Positions 36,977-44,673 of a stretch of DNA of 52,795 nucleotides are shown here, piece by piece. This DNA is from CBETVX01 sp965539935 (GTDB taxonomy: Bacteria > Bacillota > Clostridia > Peptostreptococcales > Caminicellaceae). A program made the translations under genes and the position numbers. The first letter of the stretch is position 1, and every line of letters starts with the position of its first letter. The notes below the pieces were generated by a model, which was given only the letters and a program-made list of their open reading frames with translations, made no database searches and was not told where the DNA came from. Location of the stretch: NCBI GenBank assembly GCA_965539935.1, contig CBETVX010000018.1, positions 1 to 52,795 on the forward strand, in the 5' to 3' direction.

Positions 36977-37723
36977 TTTTTTACACTCTTCAATAAATTT
37001 ATTAAATAAGTCCATATACTCATCATTTTTTTCAAACATCATTTCAGGATGCCATTGTACTGCTACAACAAACCTATCAGACGAATATTCTATGGCCTCT
37101 ATAACTCCATCATCGGCAGTCATTGTGACAATAAAATCTTTTCCAAGTTTCTTAATTCCTTGATGATGATAACTATTTACCCACAATTCTTCTTTTTTAA
37201 ATATTTCATAGAGTCTTGACTCTTTTTTTATATTTACTTTATGGGCCGGATAGTCTTTCGGTGACCCTAATAGGGAGTGATTAAATACTTCCTTTTTTTC
37301 TAATATTAGATCTTGGTATAGAGTTCCTCCTGTTGCAACATTCAGTAGTTGAATACCTCTACACACACCAAGTACTGGTATATTCATTTCATATAAAACT
37401 TTTTTAGCAAGATTAATTTCATGTATATCCCTATTTGGATTCATGATACCAAGATTCTTTTTAGGTGATTCTCCATATACTCTAGGATGTATATCTGCTC
37501 CACCTGAGAAGATAATACCATCTAATAGATTTATTGTTCTTGTCATAGTTTCTAAATTCTCTATAATCGGTATGATTACTGGCTGTCCTCCTGCCCTTTC
37601 TATAGTTTTTACATAATCATCTGCAATTAGCTGCCACTCTTGTCCTTGTAAACCAATTTTACTTATGGTGCCATGAATATCATCTCTTGAGTAATTTGCT
37701 GTAATCCCAATTATTGGATTCAT
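36965..37723 (-). CDS. Gamma-glutamyl-gamma-aminobutyrate hydrolase family protein (peptidase C26, PuuD-like)
   Basis: A 252-residue class I glutamine-amidotransferase-like hydrolase. The nucleophile elbow is GVCRGIQLLNVATGG, and the catalytic His-Glu is in VAVQWHPEMMF near the C-terminus. PuuD cleaves gamma-glutamyl-GABA in putrescine breakdown, but no other put/puu genes are present, so the substrate could be another gamma-glutamyl compound. The stop codon lies inside the fprA terminator. It appears monocistronic, with a GGAGG-like site before ATG 37723. Confidence 0.85.
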   Translation of the reverse strand: MNPIIGITANYSRDDIHGTISKIGLQGQEWQLIADDYVKTIERAGGQPVIIPIIENLETMTRTINLLDGIIFSGGADIHPRVYGESPKKNLGIMNPNRDIHEINLAKKVLYEMNIPVLGVCRGIQLLNVATGGTLYQDLILEKKEVFNHSLLGSPKDYPAHKVNIKKESRLYEIFKKEELWVNSYHHQGIKKLGKDFIVTMTADDGVIEAIEYSSDRFVVAVQWHPEMMFEKNDEYMDLFNKFIEECKKGIA

Positions 37724-37792
37724 TTTATCCCCCTCCTAAGTTTTTTTAATTGTACCTCCTATAATCTTAATATATATTTTATTGTTATAAAA

Positions 37793-37817
37793 AAAGAATG
37801 CAATAACTGCATTCTTT
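37793..37817 (-). terminator. Terminator after the parvulin gene
   Basis: A perfect 10-bp stem AAAGAATGCA / TGCATTCTTT with a 5-nt loop. A TTTTTTT run forms on the minus strand across the end of the stem. Confidence 0.85.
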
Positions 37818-37828
37818 AAGTACGTCTA

Positions 37829-38578
37829 TTATTCGAATATTTCTACTTGATACTTTGCTTTTAATTGGTTTACTTTATCCATATAAACTTTTCTTTGTTT
37901 GTTTACTAGGATTGTTTCCTTTAATTTATCCTTAACTTCTTCTAGGGAGCTAATTCCTGGTTCTTTTCTATCGGTTAACTTAATAATGTGATAGCCAAAT
38001 TGAGTTTTAACTGGTTTACTAATTTCATCCTTCTTCATTTCAAAGGCTGCCTTTTCAAACTCTGGAACCATTTTTCCTCTAGTAAAGAATCCAAGGTCTC
38101 CACCTCTAGCTTTAGAAGGGCATTTTGAATATTTTCCAGCAGCTTCTTCAAATGAAAGTCCGTTATTTAGTTCTTCTATAATTTCATTAGCTTTATTTTC
38201 ATCATCTACTAATATATGACTTGCCTTAACACTTTCAGGGCTCTTAAATTGTTCTTTATTTTCATTATAATAGCTTTCTACTTCCTCATCTTCTACTTTA
38301 ATATCTTGTAATAGCACCTTTAAAGCATATTGCTTAAGTAAATTAGTTTTCATTTTTTCAAGTTCAAGTTTAAATTGTGGGTCATCTTCCATTCCATCAT
38401 CTTTAGCACCCATGTAAAATAGTTCTTCATTTATTAAATCATTAAGTAGTGTTTTTCTGCCTTCTTCTGAATTAAACTGCATAGCTCTTTGTGGGCCCAT
38501 ACTTTGTAGTATAAAGTTAACATATTCTTCTGTTATTGGTCTTCCACCAACTTTTGCAAGTACTTTGTTTTCACTCAT
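37829..38578 (-). CDS. Parvulin-type peptidyl-prolyl isomerase (PrsA/SurA-like, cytosolic)
   Basis: A 249-residue foldase. An N-terminal SurA/trigger-like helical region (about 1-105) precedes a rotamase domain (about 113-205: VKASHILVDDENKANEI, GGDLGFFTRGKMVPEFEKAAF, TQFGYHIIKL). Unlike PrsA, it has neither a signal peptide nor a lipobox, so it should stay in the cytosol. It lies 74 bp after the ArsR-ArsC gene and may be read through from it, although the link is not evident. Its own terminator follows. Confidence 0.9.
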   Translation of the reverse strand: MSENKVLAKVGGRPITEEYVNFILQSMGPQRAMQFNSEEGRKTLLNDLINEELFYMGAKDDGMEDDPQFKLELEKMKTNLLKQYALKVLLQDIKVEDEEVESYYNENKEQFKSPESVKASHILVDDENKANEIIEELNNGLSFEEAAGKYSKCPSKARGGDLGFFTRGKMVPEFEKAAFEMKKDEISKPVKTQFGYHIIKLTDRKEPGISSLEEVKDKLKETILVNKQRKVYMDKVNQLKAKYQVEIFE

Positions 38579-38652
38579 TAATAAACTCTCCTTTTTAGTC
38601 TAGTCTATTGCTATAATAACAGAAAAACCTTGTTGTGTCTAATAAAATACAT

Positions 38653-39438
38653 TTATACCTTTTGAATGAATTCCATAACTTTTTCCTTTATTGCATCTCT
38701 TATGGCTTTAGTCTGCTCCAGCTGTTCTTCATAGGTTCCTATTAAGTTACTGGGATCCTTTATATTCCAATCTAGTACTCTTAATACTCCAGGAAAAATA
38801 GGACATCTTTCCCCATGTATGGAATCACAAACTTTAATTACATAGTGATATTGTCTACCTTCTTTAAAAAATTCAAATACTGAGTCGGTTTCCCTATTAG
38901 ATATATCATATCCAATATCCGCCATAGCTTCTACTGCCAGTGGATTTAAACTCCCTGGTTCAATACCTGCACTTTCAACTATAAACCTGTCTCCTCCTAG
39001 TTGTCTTATGAATTCTTCCGCCATTTGACTTCTAGCTGAGTTATGTACACATACGACTAAAACCTTTATTTTATTAATTTTTTCACTTCTGTCCTTTACA
39101 TTATTACTTAGAACCCTATTTTTTTCTTTTGTCTGCCCTTTCACTAAATCTTTGGCCATCATTAGAATATATGTTATTCTTGAATCAAAGACCCTATAGT
39201 ATATGTATTTTCCTTCCTTTCTTATTTCTACCAATCCTGAATCTCTCATTTGTCTTAGATGATTTGATACATTAGATTGACTTAGTCCTGTCCATTCTAC
39301 TATCTCAGTAACAGTTTTCTCACTATTTATTAAACATTCAAAAATTGCAAGTCTACTTTTATCAGCAAATCCTTTAAAGAATTTATGCAATAAATCTAAT
39401 CGGGTATTTAATCCATTGCTTAAATTTATATTAGCCAC
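38653..39438 (-). CDS. ArsR repressor fused to an arsenate-reductase/LMW-phosphatase domain
   Basis: A 261-residue fusion. Residues 15-95 are an ArsR-type winged helix (LFKGFADKSRLAIFECL-like opening, then GLSQSNVSNHLRQMRDSGLV). Residues 124-261 form an LMW-phosphatase/ArsC fold with the P-loop CVHNSARS, Cys130 and Arg136 giving CX5R, and a distal pair in VCDSIHGERCP. I start at GTG 39438, with GAGG 6 nt upstream. The longer open frame to 39504 adds residues without a ribosome site. It lies 93 bp after arsC. Sensing and reduction of arsenate, or redox control, are inferred. Confidence 0.85.
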   Translation of the reverse strand: MANINLSNGLNTRLDLLHKFFKGFADKSRLAIFECLINSEKTVTEIVEWTGLSQSNVSNHLRQMRDSGLVEIRKEGKYIYYRVFDSRITYILMMAKDLVKGQTKEKNRVLSNNVKDRSEKINKIKVLVVCVHNSARSQMAEEFIRQLGGDRFIVESAGIEPGSLNPLAVEAMADIGYDISNRETDSVFEFFKEGRQYHYVIKVCDSIHGERCPIFPGVLRVLDWNIKDPSNLIGTYEEQLEQTKAIRDAIKEKVMEFIQKV

Positions 39439-39531
39439 TTTAATCCTCACCCTTATTGCATTAAATGAAACTAATTCAAAAGCAATAAGTTTACTTTTGG
39501 TCATAGCTTCATTTAATTTATTTTATTATCT

Positions 39532-39933
39532 CTATAATTCACCTTTTTTTACTCTTGCAATTAAATCTTCTACCTTTTCCTTTATGATATCTCTAGTTTT
39601 TCTAAAACCTTCTATAGGACCACCAGAAGGATCTTCTAGTCCCCAGTCCTCTGAATGTTTACATGGAACATAGGGACAAACTACATTACATCCCATAGTT
39701 ACAAGAATATCTATTTCCTCTGGTATATCTGTTAAAAGTTTAGGATAATGTCCACTCATATCTATTCCTACCTCTTCCATAACCTGAACAGCTCCTGGTT
39801 TAACTTCTGGATATTTTTCTGTTCCAGCTGAATATACCTCTAGAACATCACTTCCTAATTTTTTTGCCCACGCCTCTGCCATCTGTGAACGACATGAATT
39901 ATGAACACATACAAAAGCTACCTTTTTTTTCAT
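39532..39933 (-). CDS. arsC: Arsenate reductase ArsC (thioredoxin-type, LMW-phosphatase fold)
   Basis: A 133-residue reductase of arsenate to arsenite. The P-loop CVHNSCRSQ carries Cys9 with a second Cys14. The redox cysteines are Cys82 and Cys86, with a further Cys91, in VTMGCNVVCPYVPCKHSEDW, followed by DPSGG. This is the thioredoxin-linked class known from Gram-positive ars operons. The ArsR-ArsC fusion follows on the same strand. No ArsB or Acr3 arsenite pump is within the window, so arsenite export must be encoded elsewhere. The 274 bp upstream (39934-40207) hold a terminator and no other gene. Confidence 0.9.
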   Translation of the reverse strand: MKKKVAFVCVHNSCRSQMAEAWAKKLGSDVLEVYSAGTEKYPEVKPGAVQVMEEVGIDMSGHYPKLLTDIPEEIDILVTMGCNVVCPYVPCKHSEDWGLEDPSGGPIEGFRKTRDIIKEKVEDLIARVKKGEL

Positions 39934-40177
39934 TTTACATCCTCCTAATTTTTTAATTCTTTTTTATTCTCTTTTACTTTATTTATTTTATACATAAAAA
40001 TTTTTTCTTAAATATCTTTACCAAATGGAAAAAATATTCATCACTTAATCATATCATTATATTTTGATGTGTTTATATATGAATAATAAATCTTTAAAAC
40101 CTTTTTGTCAATGGATTTTTTATATTTCCCAAGAATATAATTTTTCTCCACTAAATTTTGTTCATATCTACAAAAAA

Positions 40178-40196
40178 AAGAGGCGTCATGCCTCTT
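40178..40196 (-). terminator. Terminator of the DMT-fRMsr operon
   Basis: Stem AAGAGGC / GCCTCTT with loop GTCAT is followed by an eight-T run on the minus strand. Confidence 0.85.
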
Positions 40197-40207
40197 ATAT
40201 AGTATAC

Positions 40208-40708
40208 TTAGGATATATTTGACCAATCTACATATTTAACTAATTTGCTTACAATTTTTTCTAAATGTTCAGCGTCTTCTTCATCAAACCTATTATATAT
40301 AGGACTATCTATATCTAATACTCCAACTACTTTATCATCTACAATAATTGGTACAACAATCTCTGACTTAGAGTCTGAATCACAGGCAATATGCCCTGGA
40401 AAGTCATTTACATTTTTTACAACTTGAGTTTTTCTTTCCTTAGCGGCTGTACCACATACACCCTTACCAATTTCTATATGGGTACATGCTGGCTTTCCTT
40501 GAAAAGGCCCTAATACAAGCTCTCCATTTTTATATAGATAAAAGCCTGCCCAGTTAATATCATCAAGTAATAGCCAAATTAAAGCAGATGCATTAGCCAA
40601 GTTAGCCAGCCAATCAGGTTCTGCACAAATAAGCCCAATTAGCTTAGTGTTTAAATAGTTATAAAATTTTCTTTTGTCATCAGTTTGTATTTTCTTAATA
40701 TCTTGCAT
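40208..40708 (-). CDS. msrC: Free methionine-(R)-sulfoxide reductase (GAF-domain fRMsr)
   Basis: A 166-residue single GAF-domain enzyme that reduces free Met-R-sulfoxide. Family cysteines are present: PACTHIEIGKGVCGTAA and HIACDSDSKSEIVVPI. The substrate-pocket segment DINWAGFYLYKNGELVLGPFQGKPAC is typical. I start at ATG 40708, 5 nt after GGGTGA; a GTG three codons earlier is part of that ribosome site. The DMT transporter gene ends 5 bp upstream, so the two are co-transcribed. Confidence 0.92.
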   Translation of the reverse strand: MQDIKKIQTDDKRKFYNYLNTKLIGLICAEPDWLANLANASALIWLLLDDINWAGFYLYKNGELVLGPFQGKPACTHIEIGKGVCGTAAKERKTQVVKNVNDFPGHIACDSDSKSEIVVPIIVDDKVVGVLDIDSPIYNRFDEEDAEHLEKIVSKLVKYVDWSNIS

Positions 40709-40713
40709 TATTA

Positions 40714-41145
40714 TCACCCTTCGTAATTTATCAATATTATACCAATAACACTTATAATAATCCCTAAGAAATTTATCAAAGTTATTTTTTCACTATATAA
40801 TACATATCCCAATAATACTAATAATATGGCAGCTACTACATTAACTAAAAGGGCTGCCACGGCTATATTCCATCCAGTTCTATACACAAGTAAAAAGGCC
40901 ACTTCTAAAGTTACTATTGCAAAACCTAATCCATAACTAGCCCAATTAAGTTCTTTAAAGGACTCTCCAATACTTGTTTCCCTTGGATAAACAAAATATA
41001 GTATTCCAGATAAAACTAAGGCTGTTATGTAAGTAGCTATTAAAGATATGACTGGATTTGCTGAAGAAGAAATGGAATTTTGAAAAACGTGGTACATTAC
41101 TGTTGAAATTATTGCAATTATTATTGATATATAATATAGACTCAT
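40714..41145 (-). CDS. Half-size DMT/EamA-like membrane transporter
   Basis: A 143-residue protein with five membrane helices (about 2-17, 30-51, 67-85, 89-113, 120-140), about half of a ten-helix EamA transporter. The C-terminal TLINFLGIIISVIGIILIN is the typical last EamA helix. Such half-size proteins dimerise. The substrate is unknown. It is the first gene before fRMsr, which raises the chance that it handles a small metabolite linked to oxidative stress. Confidence 0.8.
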   Translation of the reverse strand: MSLYYISIIIAIISTVMYHVFQNSISSSANPVISLIATYITALVLSGILYFVYPRETSIGESFKELNWASYGLGFAIVTLEVAFLLVYRTGWNIAVAALLVNVVAAILLVLLGYVLYSEKITLINFLGIIISVIGIILINYEG

Positions 41146-41255
41146 ATATCACCATCCTTTAATATAACTAAAGAAATTAAAGATTAATAAATTATATATC
41201 CTATATTATATATAATTTAGATTATAAATTAAATATATTTATTAAACAAAATAAA

Positions 41256-41277
41256 CCAAAGGCATAAAAACCTTTGG
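41256..41277 (-). terminator. Terminator of the glucuronate operon
   Basis: A 7-bp stem CCAAAGG / CCTTTGG with an 8-nt loop is followed on the minus strand by TTTATTTTGTTT. It lies 20 bp after the uxuB stop. Confidence 0.7.
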
Positions 41278-41296
41278 CTTATTAATATTGCTTATA

Positions 41297-42151
41297 TTAT
41301 ACACCTGAATATGCACTAAAACCGCCATCTACAGGAATAACAGTACCATTAACAAAGCTAGAAGCACCATCATCCACTAACCATAATAATGTGCCTATTA
41401 AATCTTCGGGTTTTCCAAATCTCTCCATAGGTGTTTGGCTAATTATTTTATTGGCCCTTTCCGTATAGGAACCATCTTCATTTATTAGTAATGATTTATT
41501 TTGAGCTGTAAGGAAAAATCCTGGTGCAATGGCATTAACTCTTATTCCTACTTTAGACATATGTACTGCAAGCCATTGGGTAAAATTAGATACAGCAGCC
41601 TTTGCTCCACTATATGCAGGTATTTTAGTTAACGGTGTATATGCATTCATAGATGATATATTTATTATTACAGCCCCTTCTCTTTCCATCATATCCTTAG
41701 CAAATACTTGAGTAGGTAATAAGGTACCTAAAAAGTTTAGATTAAATACAAACTCTATACCCTTTGGGTCTAAATCAAAGAATGAAATTATATCGCCATT
41801 ATTGTTTTCAATGTCCTCTTTAAATAAGTACTCTTTACTTGTAGTCCCCTTAGGATGGTTTCCTCCTGCTCCATTTATTAATATATCACATTTTCCAAGC
41901 TCTTTATTAACAGTATCCTTTGCTTTTTTTAGACTCTCTATTTCAAGTACGTTAGCCTCTACTCCTATAGCAATTCCACCTTCTTCTTTAATTTCTTTAG
42001 CTACTTTATCAGCATTTTCTTTTCTTAAATCAAGTACAGCTACCTTAGCTCCACATTTTGCTAGGGCCTTAGCAAAGGAACTACAGAGTACTCCTCCCCC
42101 TCCAGTTACTACTGCTACTTTATTATTTAAATCTATACTAAAAGGCAACAT
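41297..42151 (-). CDS. uxuB: D-mannonate oxidoreductase, SDR type (UxuB/YjmF-like)
   Basis: A 284-residue short-chain dehydrogenase. It has the nucleotide-binding motif TGGGGVLCSSFAKAL, NGAGGNHP, the catalytic Ser in INISSMNAY and Tyr-x-x-x-Lys in YSGAKAA, and a C-terminal GTVIPVDGGFSAYSGV. NGAGGNHPKGTT and the insertion after it are typical of the YjmF-type fructuronate reductase, which interconverts fructuronate and mannonate. It replaces the long-chain UxuB of E. coli. It lies last in the operon, 22 bp after uxuA. Confidence 0.9.
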   Translation of the reverse strand: MLPFSIDLNNKVAVVTGGGGVLCSSFAKALAKCGAKVAVLDLRKENADKVAKEIKEEGGIAIGVEANVLEIESLKKAKDTVNKELGKCDILINGAGGNHPKGTTSKEYLFKEDIENNNGDIISFFDLDPKGIEFVFNLNFLGTLLPTQVFAKDMMEREGAVIINISSMNAYTPLTKIPAYSGAKAAVSNFTQWLAVHMSKVGIRVNAIAPGFFLTAQNKSLLINEDGSYTERANKIISQTPMERFGKPEDLIGTLLWLVDDGASSFVNGTVIPVDGGFSAYSGV

Positions 42152-42173
42152 CTTCTTCTCTCCTTTCTCTTAT

Positions 42174-43214
42174 TTACTTTTCCATTTTTTCTAGTGTCTC
42201 CCATATACCATATAAATAGGTTGCCCCTAATGCTCTATCATATAATCCATATCCTGGTTTCCCAGTTTCTCCCCATATCATTCTCCCATGATCTGGTCTC
42301 ATTGGTCCATCAAATCCTACCTCATGATATGCCTTTAGTATTTCTACCATATCAAGGGAACCATACATAGATGGGTGTGCCGCCTCTTCAAAGGATTTAT
42401 CTTCAGTTATTTTTACATTTCTCATATGAGCAAAATGAATTCTTTTGCCAAATTTTCTTACTAATCTTGGTATATCATTATCCTTTGACACCCCTAATGA
42501 GCCACTACATAATGTTAATCCATTATACTTATTATCAACAAGTTTTAAAAATCTTTCTAAGTTTTCTTCACTTGTTATTATCCTTGGAAGTCCAAAAATT
42601 GACCATGGTGGATCATCGGGATGAATTGCCATTTTTACATCAAACTTTTCTGCCACAGGAATGATTTCCTTGAGAAAATATTCCAGATTATTCCATAGTC
42701 CATCTTCACTTAAATCATTATATTTTTTAAGAAGATCTTCTAATTCACTCTTTTTATAACTAGTATCCCATCCTGGCAGATCTAATTCTCCACTTAGAGG
42801 ATTCATTTTCTCCACTGTTTCTTTTTCGTATATTAAAGCTGTAGAACCATCCTCAAGCTTATAATCTAATTGTGAACGTGTCCAATCAAATACAGGCATA
42901 AAGTTGTAACATACGACCTTGATTCCTGCCTTACCTAAGTTTTCTATAGTTTTTTTATAGTTTTCTATATATTTATCCTTGGTTGGCAGTCCTAGCTTTA
43001 TATCTTCATGTACTGGTACACTTTCTATTACTTCTAAAGTTAATCCATGGGCCTCTATTTTATTCTTAAGTTCCATAATTTTTTCCATATCCCAAGTTTC
43101 CCCTACGGGAATATCATAGATGGCAGAGACTATTCCAACCATTCCAGGTATCTGACGAATCTGCTTAAGTGTTACTGGATCATCATCGCCATACCATCTA
43201 AAGGTCATTTTCAT
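42174..43214 (-). CDS. uxuA: Mannonate dehydratase UxuA
   Basis: A 346-residue TIM-barrel enzyme that dehydrates D-mannonate to 2-keto-3-deoxygluconate. The opening MTFRWYGDDDPVTLKQIRQI, then VGIVSAIYDIPVGE, MAIHPDDPPW, LCSGSLG and MRPDHGRMIWGE are UxuA hallmarks, including the His and Asp residues that hold the metal. Length is normal for the Gram-positive form. It lies 16 bp after uxaC. Confidence 0.97.
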   Translation of the reverse strand: MKMTFRWYGDDDPVTLKQIRQIPGMVGIVSAIYDIPVGETWDMEKIMELKNKIEAHGLTLEVIESVPVHEDIKLGLPTKDKYIENYKKTIENLGKAGIKVVCYNFMPVFDWTRSQLDYKLEDGSTALIYEKETVEKMNPLSGELDLPGWDTSYKKSELEDLLKKYNDLSEDGLWNNLEYFLKEIIPVAEKFDVKMAIHPDDPPWSIFGLPRIITSEENLERFLKLVDNKYNGLTLCSGSLGVSKDNDIPRLVRKFGKRIHFAHMRNVKITEDKSFEEAAHPSMYGSLDMVEILKAYHEVGFDGPMRPDHGRMIWGETGKPGYGLYDRALGATYLYGIWETLEKMEK

Positions 43215-43230
43215 TGTCCATTCCTCCTTC

Positions 43231-44646
43231 TTAGTCTAAAGATATATCTATACCAAAATATTTTTCAGCATTATAAAATGAAATATTCTTAACCATATTG
43301 CCTAACATATTTATATCCATTGGAACATCCCCTTGTTCTGCCCATCCACCTAGTAAATCACACAATATTCTTCTAAAATATTCATGTCTAGCATATGATA
43401 AGAAACTTCTCGAATCTGTCAACATTCCAATGAAATGAGCTAAAAGACCTAAATTGGCTAAATCTGTCATTTGCCTTATCATTCCATCTTTTTGGTCATT
43501 AAACCACCATCCTGAACCAAATTGAATTTTTCCAGAAATTCCATCACCTTGAAAATTTCCTAACATTGAACCAATTACATAGTTGTCTTTAGGATTTAAA
43601 GCATAGAGAATTGTCTTTGGTAAACTATTTTCCTTATCTAAAGCATCTAAAAGTCTTGATAAAGGTATTGCAATATTATAATCATTTATTGAATCAAAAC
43701 CTGCGTCTCCTCCTAAAATGTTAAACATCTTAGTATTATTATTTCTCATGGCACCAATATGAAATTGCATTGTCCATCCTAAGGATGCATAAAGCTTCCC
43801 TAAGAAAATTAATGTGTAGGTTTTATATTTACTTTCTTCCTCTATACTAACTTTTTTTGAATCCATAGCTTTCTGGAAAATTTCTTCCACTTCAGATTCA
43901 CTAGTTTCTTTATATGGAACATAACTTAAGCTATGATCTGATATACGGCATCCCACTTCATTAAAATAATCTATTCTATCCTTTAAGGCATCTAATAGGT
44001 CCTTATATTTTTTAATTGTTATTCCAGATACCTCTGATAACTTTTGTATCCACTTTGAAAATCCTTCTTTATTTATATCCAAAGCATTATCTGGTCTAAA
44101 AGAAGGCAGTACTTTGGCCTTAAGGGTACCCTCTTTCTTAATTTTTTTATGGTATTCTAAGGAATCTGTGGGATCGTCAGTAGTTCCTATCATTTTTACG
44201 TTTGACTTATTTATAAGTCCCCTTGCACTAAACCCTTCATTTTCTAATATACTATTACACTTTTCCCATATTTCTAATGCATTGCTTTCATTTAACAACT
44301 CATCGATATTGAAATATCTTTTTAATTCAAGGTGTGTCCAATGATAAAGTGGGTTTCCTATACAATTTGGAACAGTTTTTGACCATGCTAAAAATTTTTC
44401 ATAATCACTTTTATTACCTGTTATATATTCTTCCGTTATTCCGTTGCTTCTCATGGCCCTCCATTTATAATGGTCCCCATTTAGCCATATTTCTGTTATA
44501 CTATTAAATCTTTTATCCTCCCAAATTTCTTTGGGATCTAAATGACAGTGATAATCATAAATTGGCATATCCTTTGCATATTCATGATACAGTTTGATAG
44601 CTGTTTTATTATTAAGTAAAAAATTTTCATTAATAAATGTATTCAT
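43231..44646 (-). CDS. uxaC: Glucuronate isomerase UxaC
   Basis: A 471-residue amidohydrolase-fold isomerase that converts D-glucuronate to D-fructuronate (and galacturonate to tagaturonate). The N-terminal YDYHCHLDPKEIW holds the metal-site His-x-His. WLNGDHYKWRAMRSNGI, the GTTDDPTDSLEYH segment and the C-terminal FIGMLTDSRSFLSYARHEYFRRILC are family signatures. It is full length. AGGGATGG precedes the ATG. It lies between the GH31 gene and uxuA. Confidence 0.97.
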   Translation of the reverse strand: MNTFINENFLLNNKTAIKLYHEYAKDMPIYDYHCHLDPKEIWEDKRFNSITEIWLNGDHYKWRAMRSNGITEEYITGNKSDYEKFLAWSKTVPNCIGNPLYHWTHLELKRYFNIDELLNESNALEIWEKCNSILENEGFSARGLINKSNVKMIGTTDDPTDSLEYHKKIKKEGTLKAKVLPSFRPDNALDINKEGFSKWIQKLSEVSGITIKKYKDLLDALKDRIDYFNEVGCRISDHSLSYVPYKETSESEVEEIFQKAMDSKKVSIEEESKYKTYTLIFLGKLYASLGWTMQFHIGAMRNNNTKMFNILGGDAGFDSINDYNIAIPLSRLLDALDKENSLPKTILYALNPKDNYVIGSMLGNFQGDGISGKIQFGSGWWFNDQKDGMIRQMTDLANLGLLAHFIGMLTDSRSFLSYARHEYFRRILCDLLGGWAEQGDVPMDINMLGNMVKNISFYNAEKYFGIDISLD

Positions 44647-44673
44647 CTTAATCCATCCCTCAATAAACCTATA

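Noticed and set aside
40041..40226. 61-residue minus-strand frame
   Set aside because: It runs across the terminator at 40178-40196 and overlaps the end of the fRMsr gene; no ribosome site or recognisable composition.
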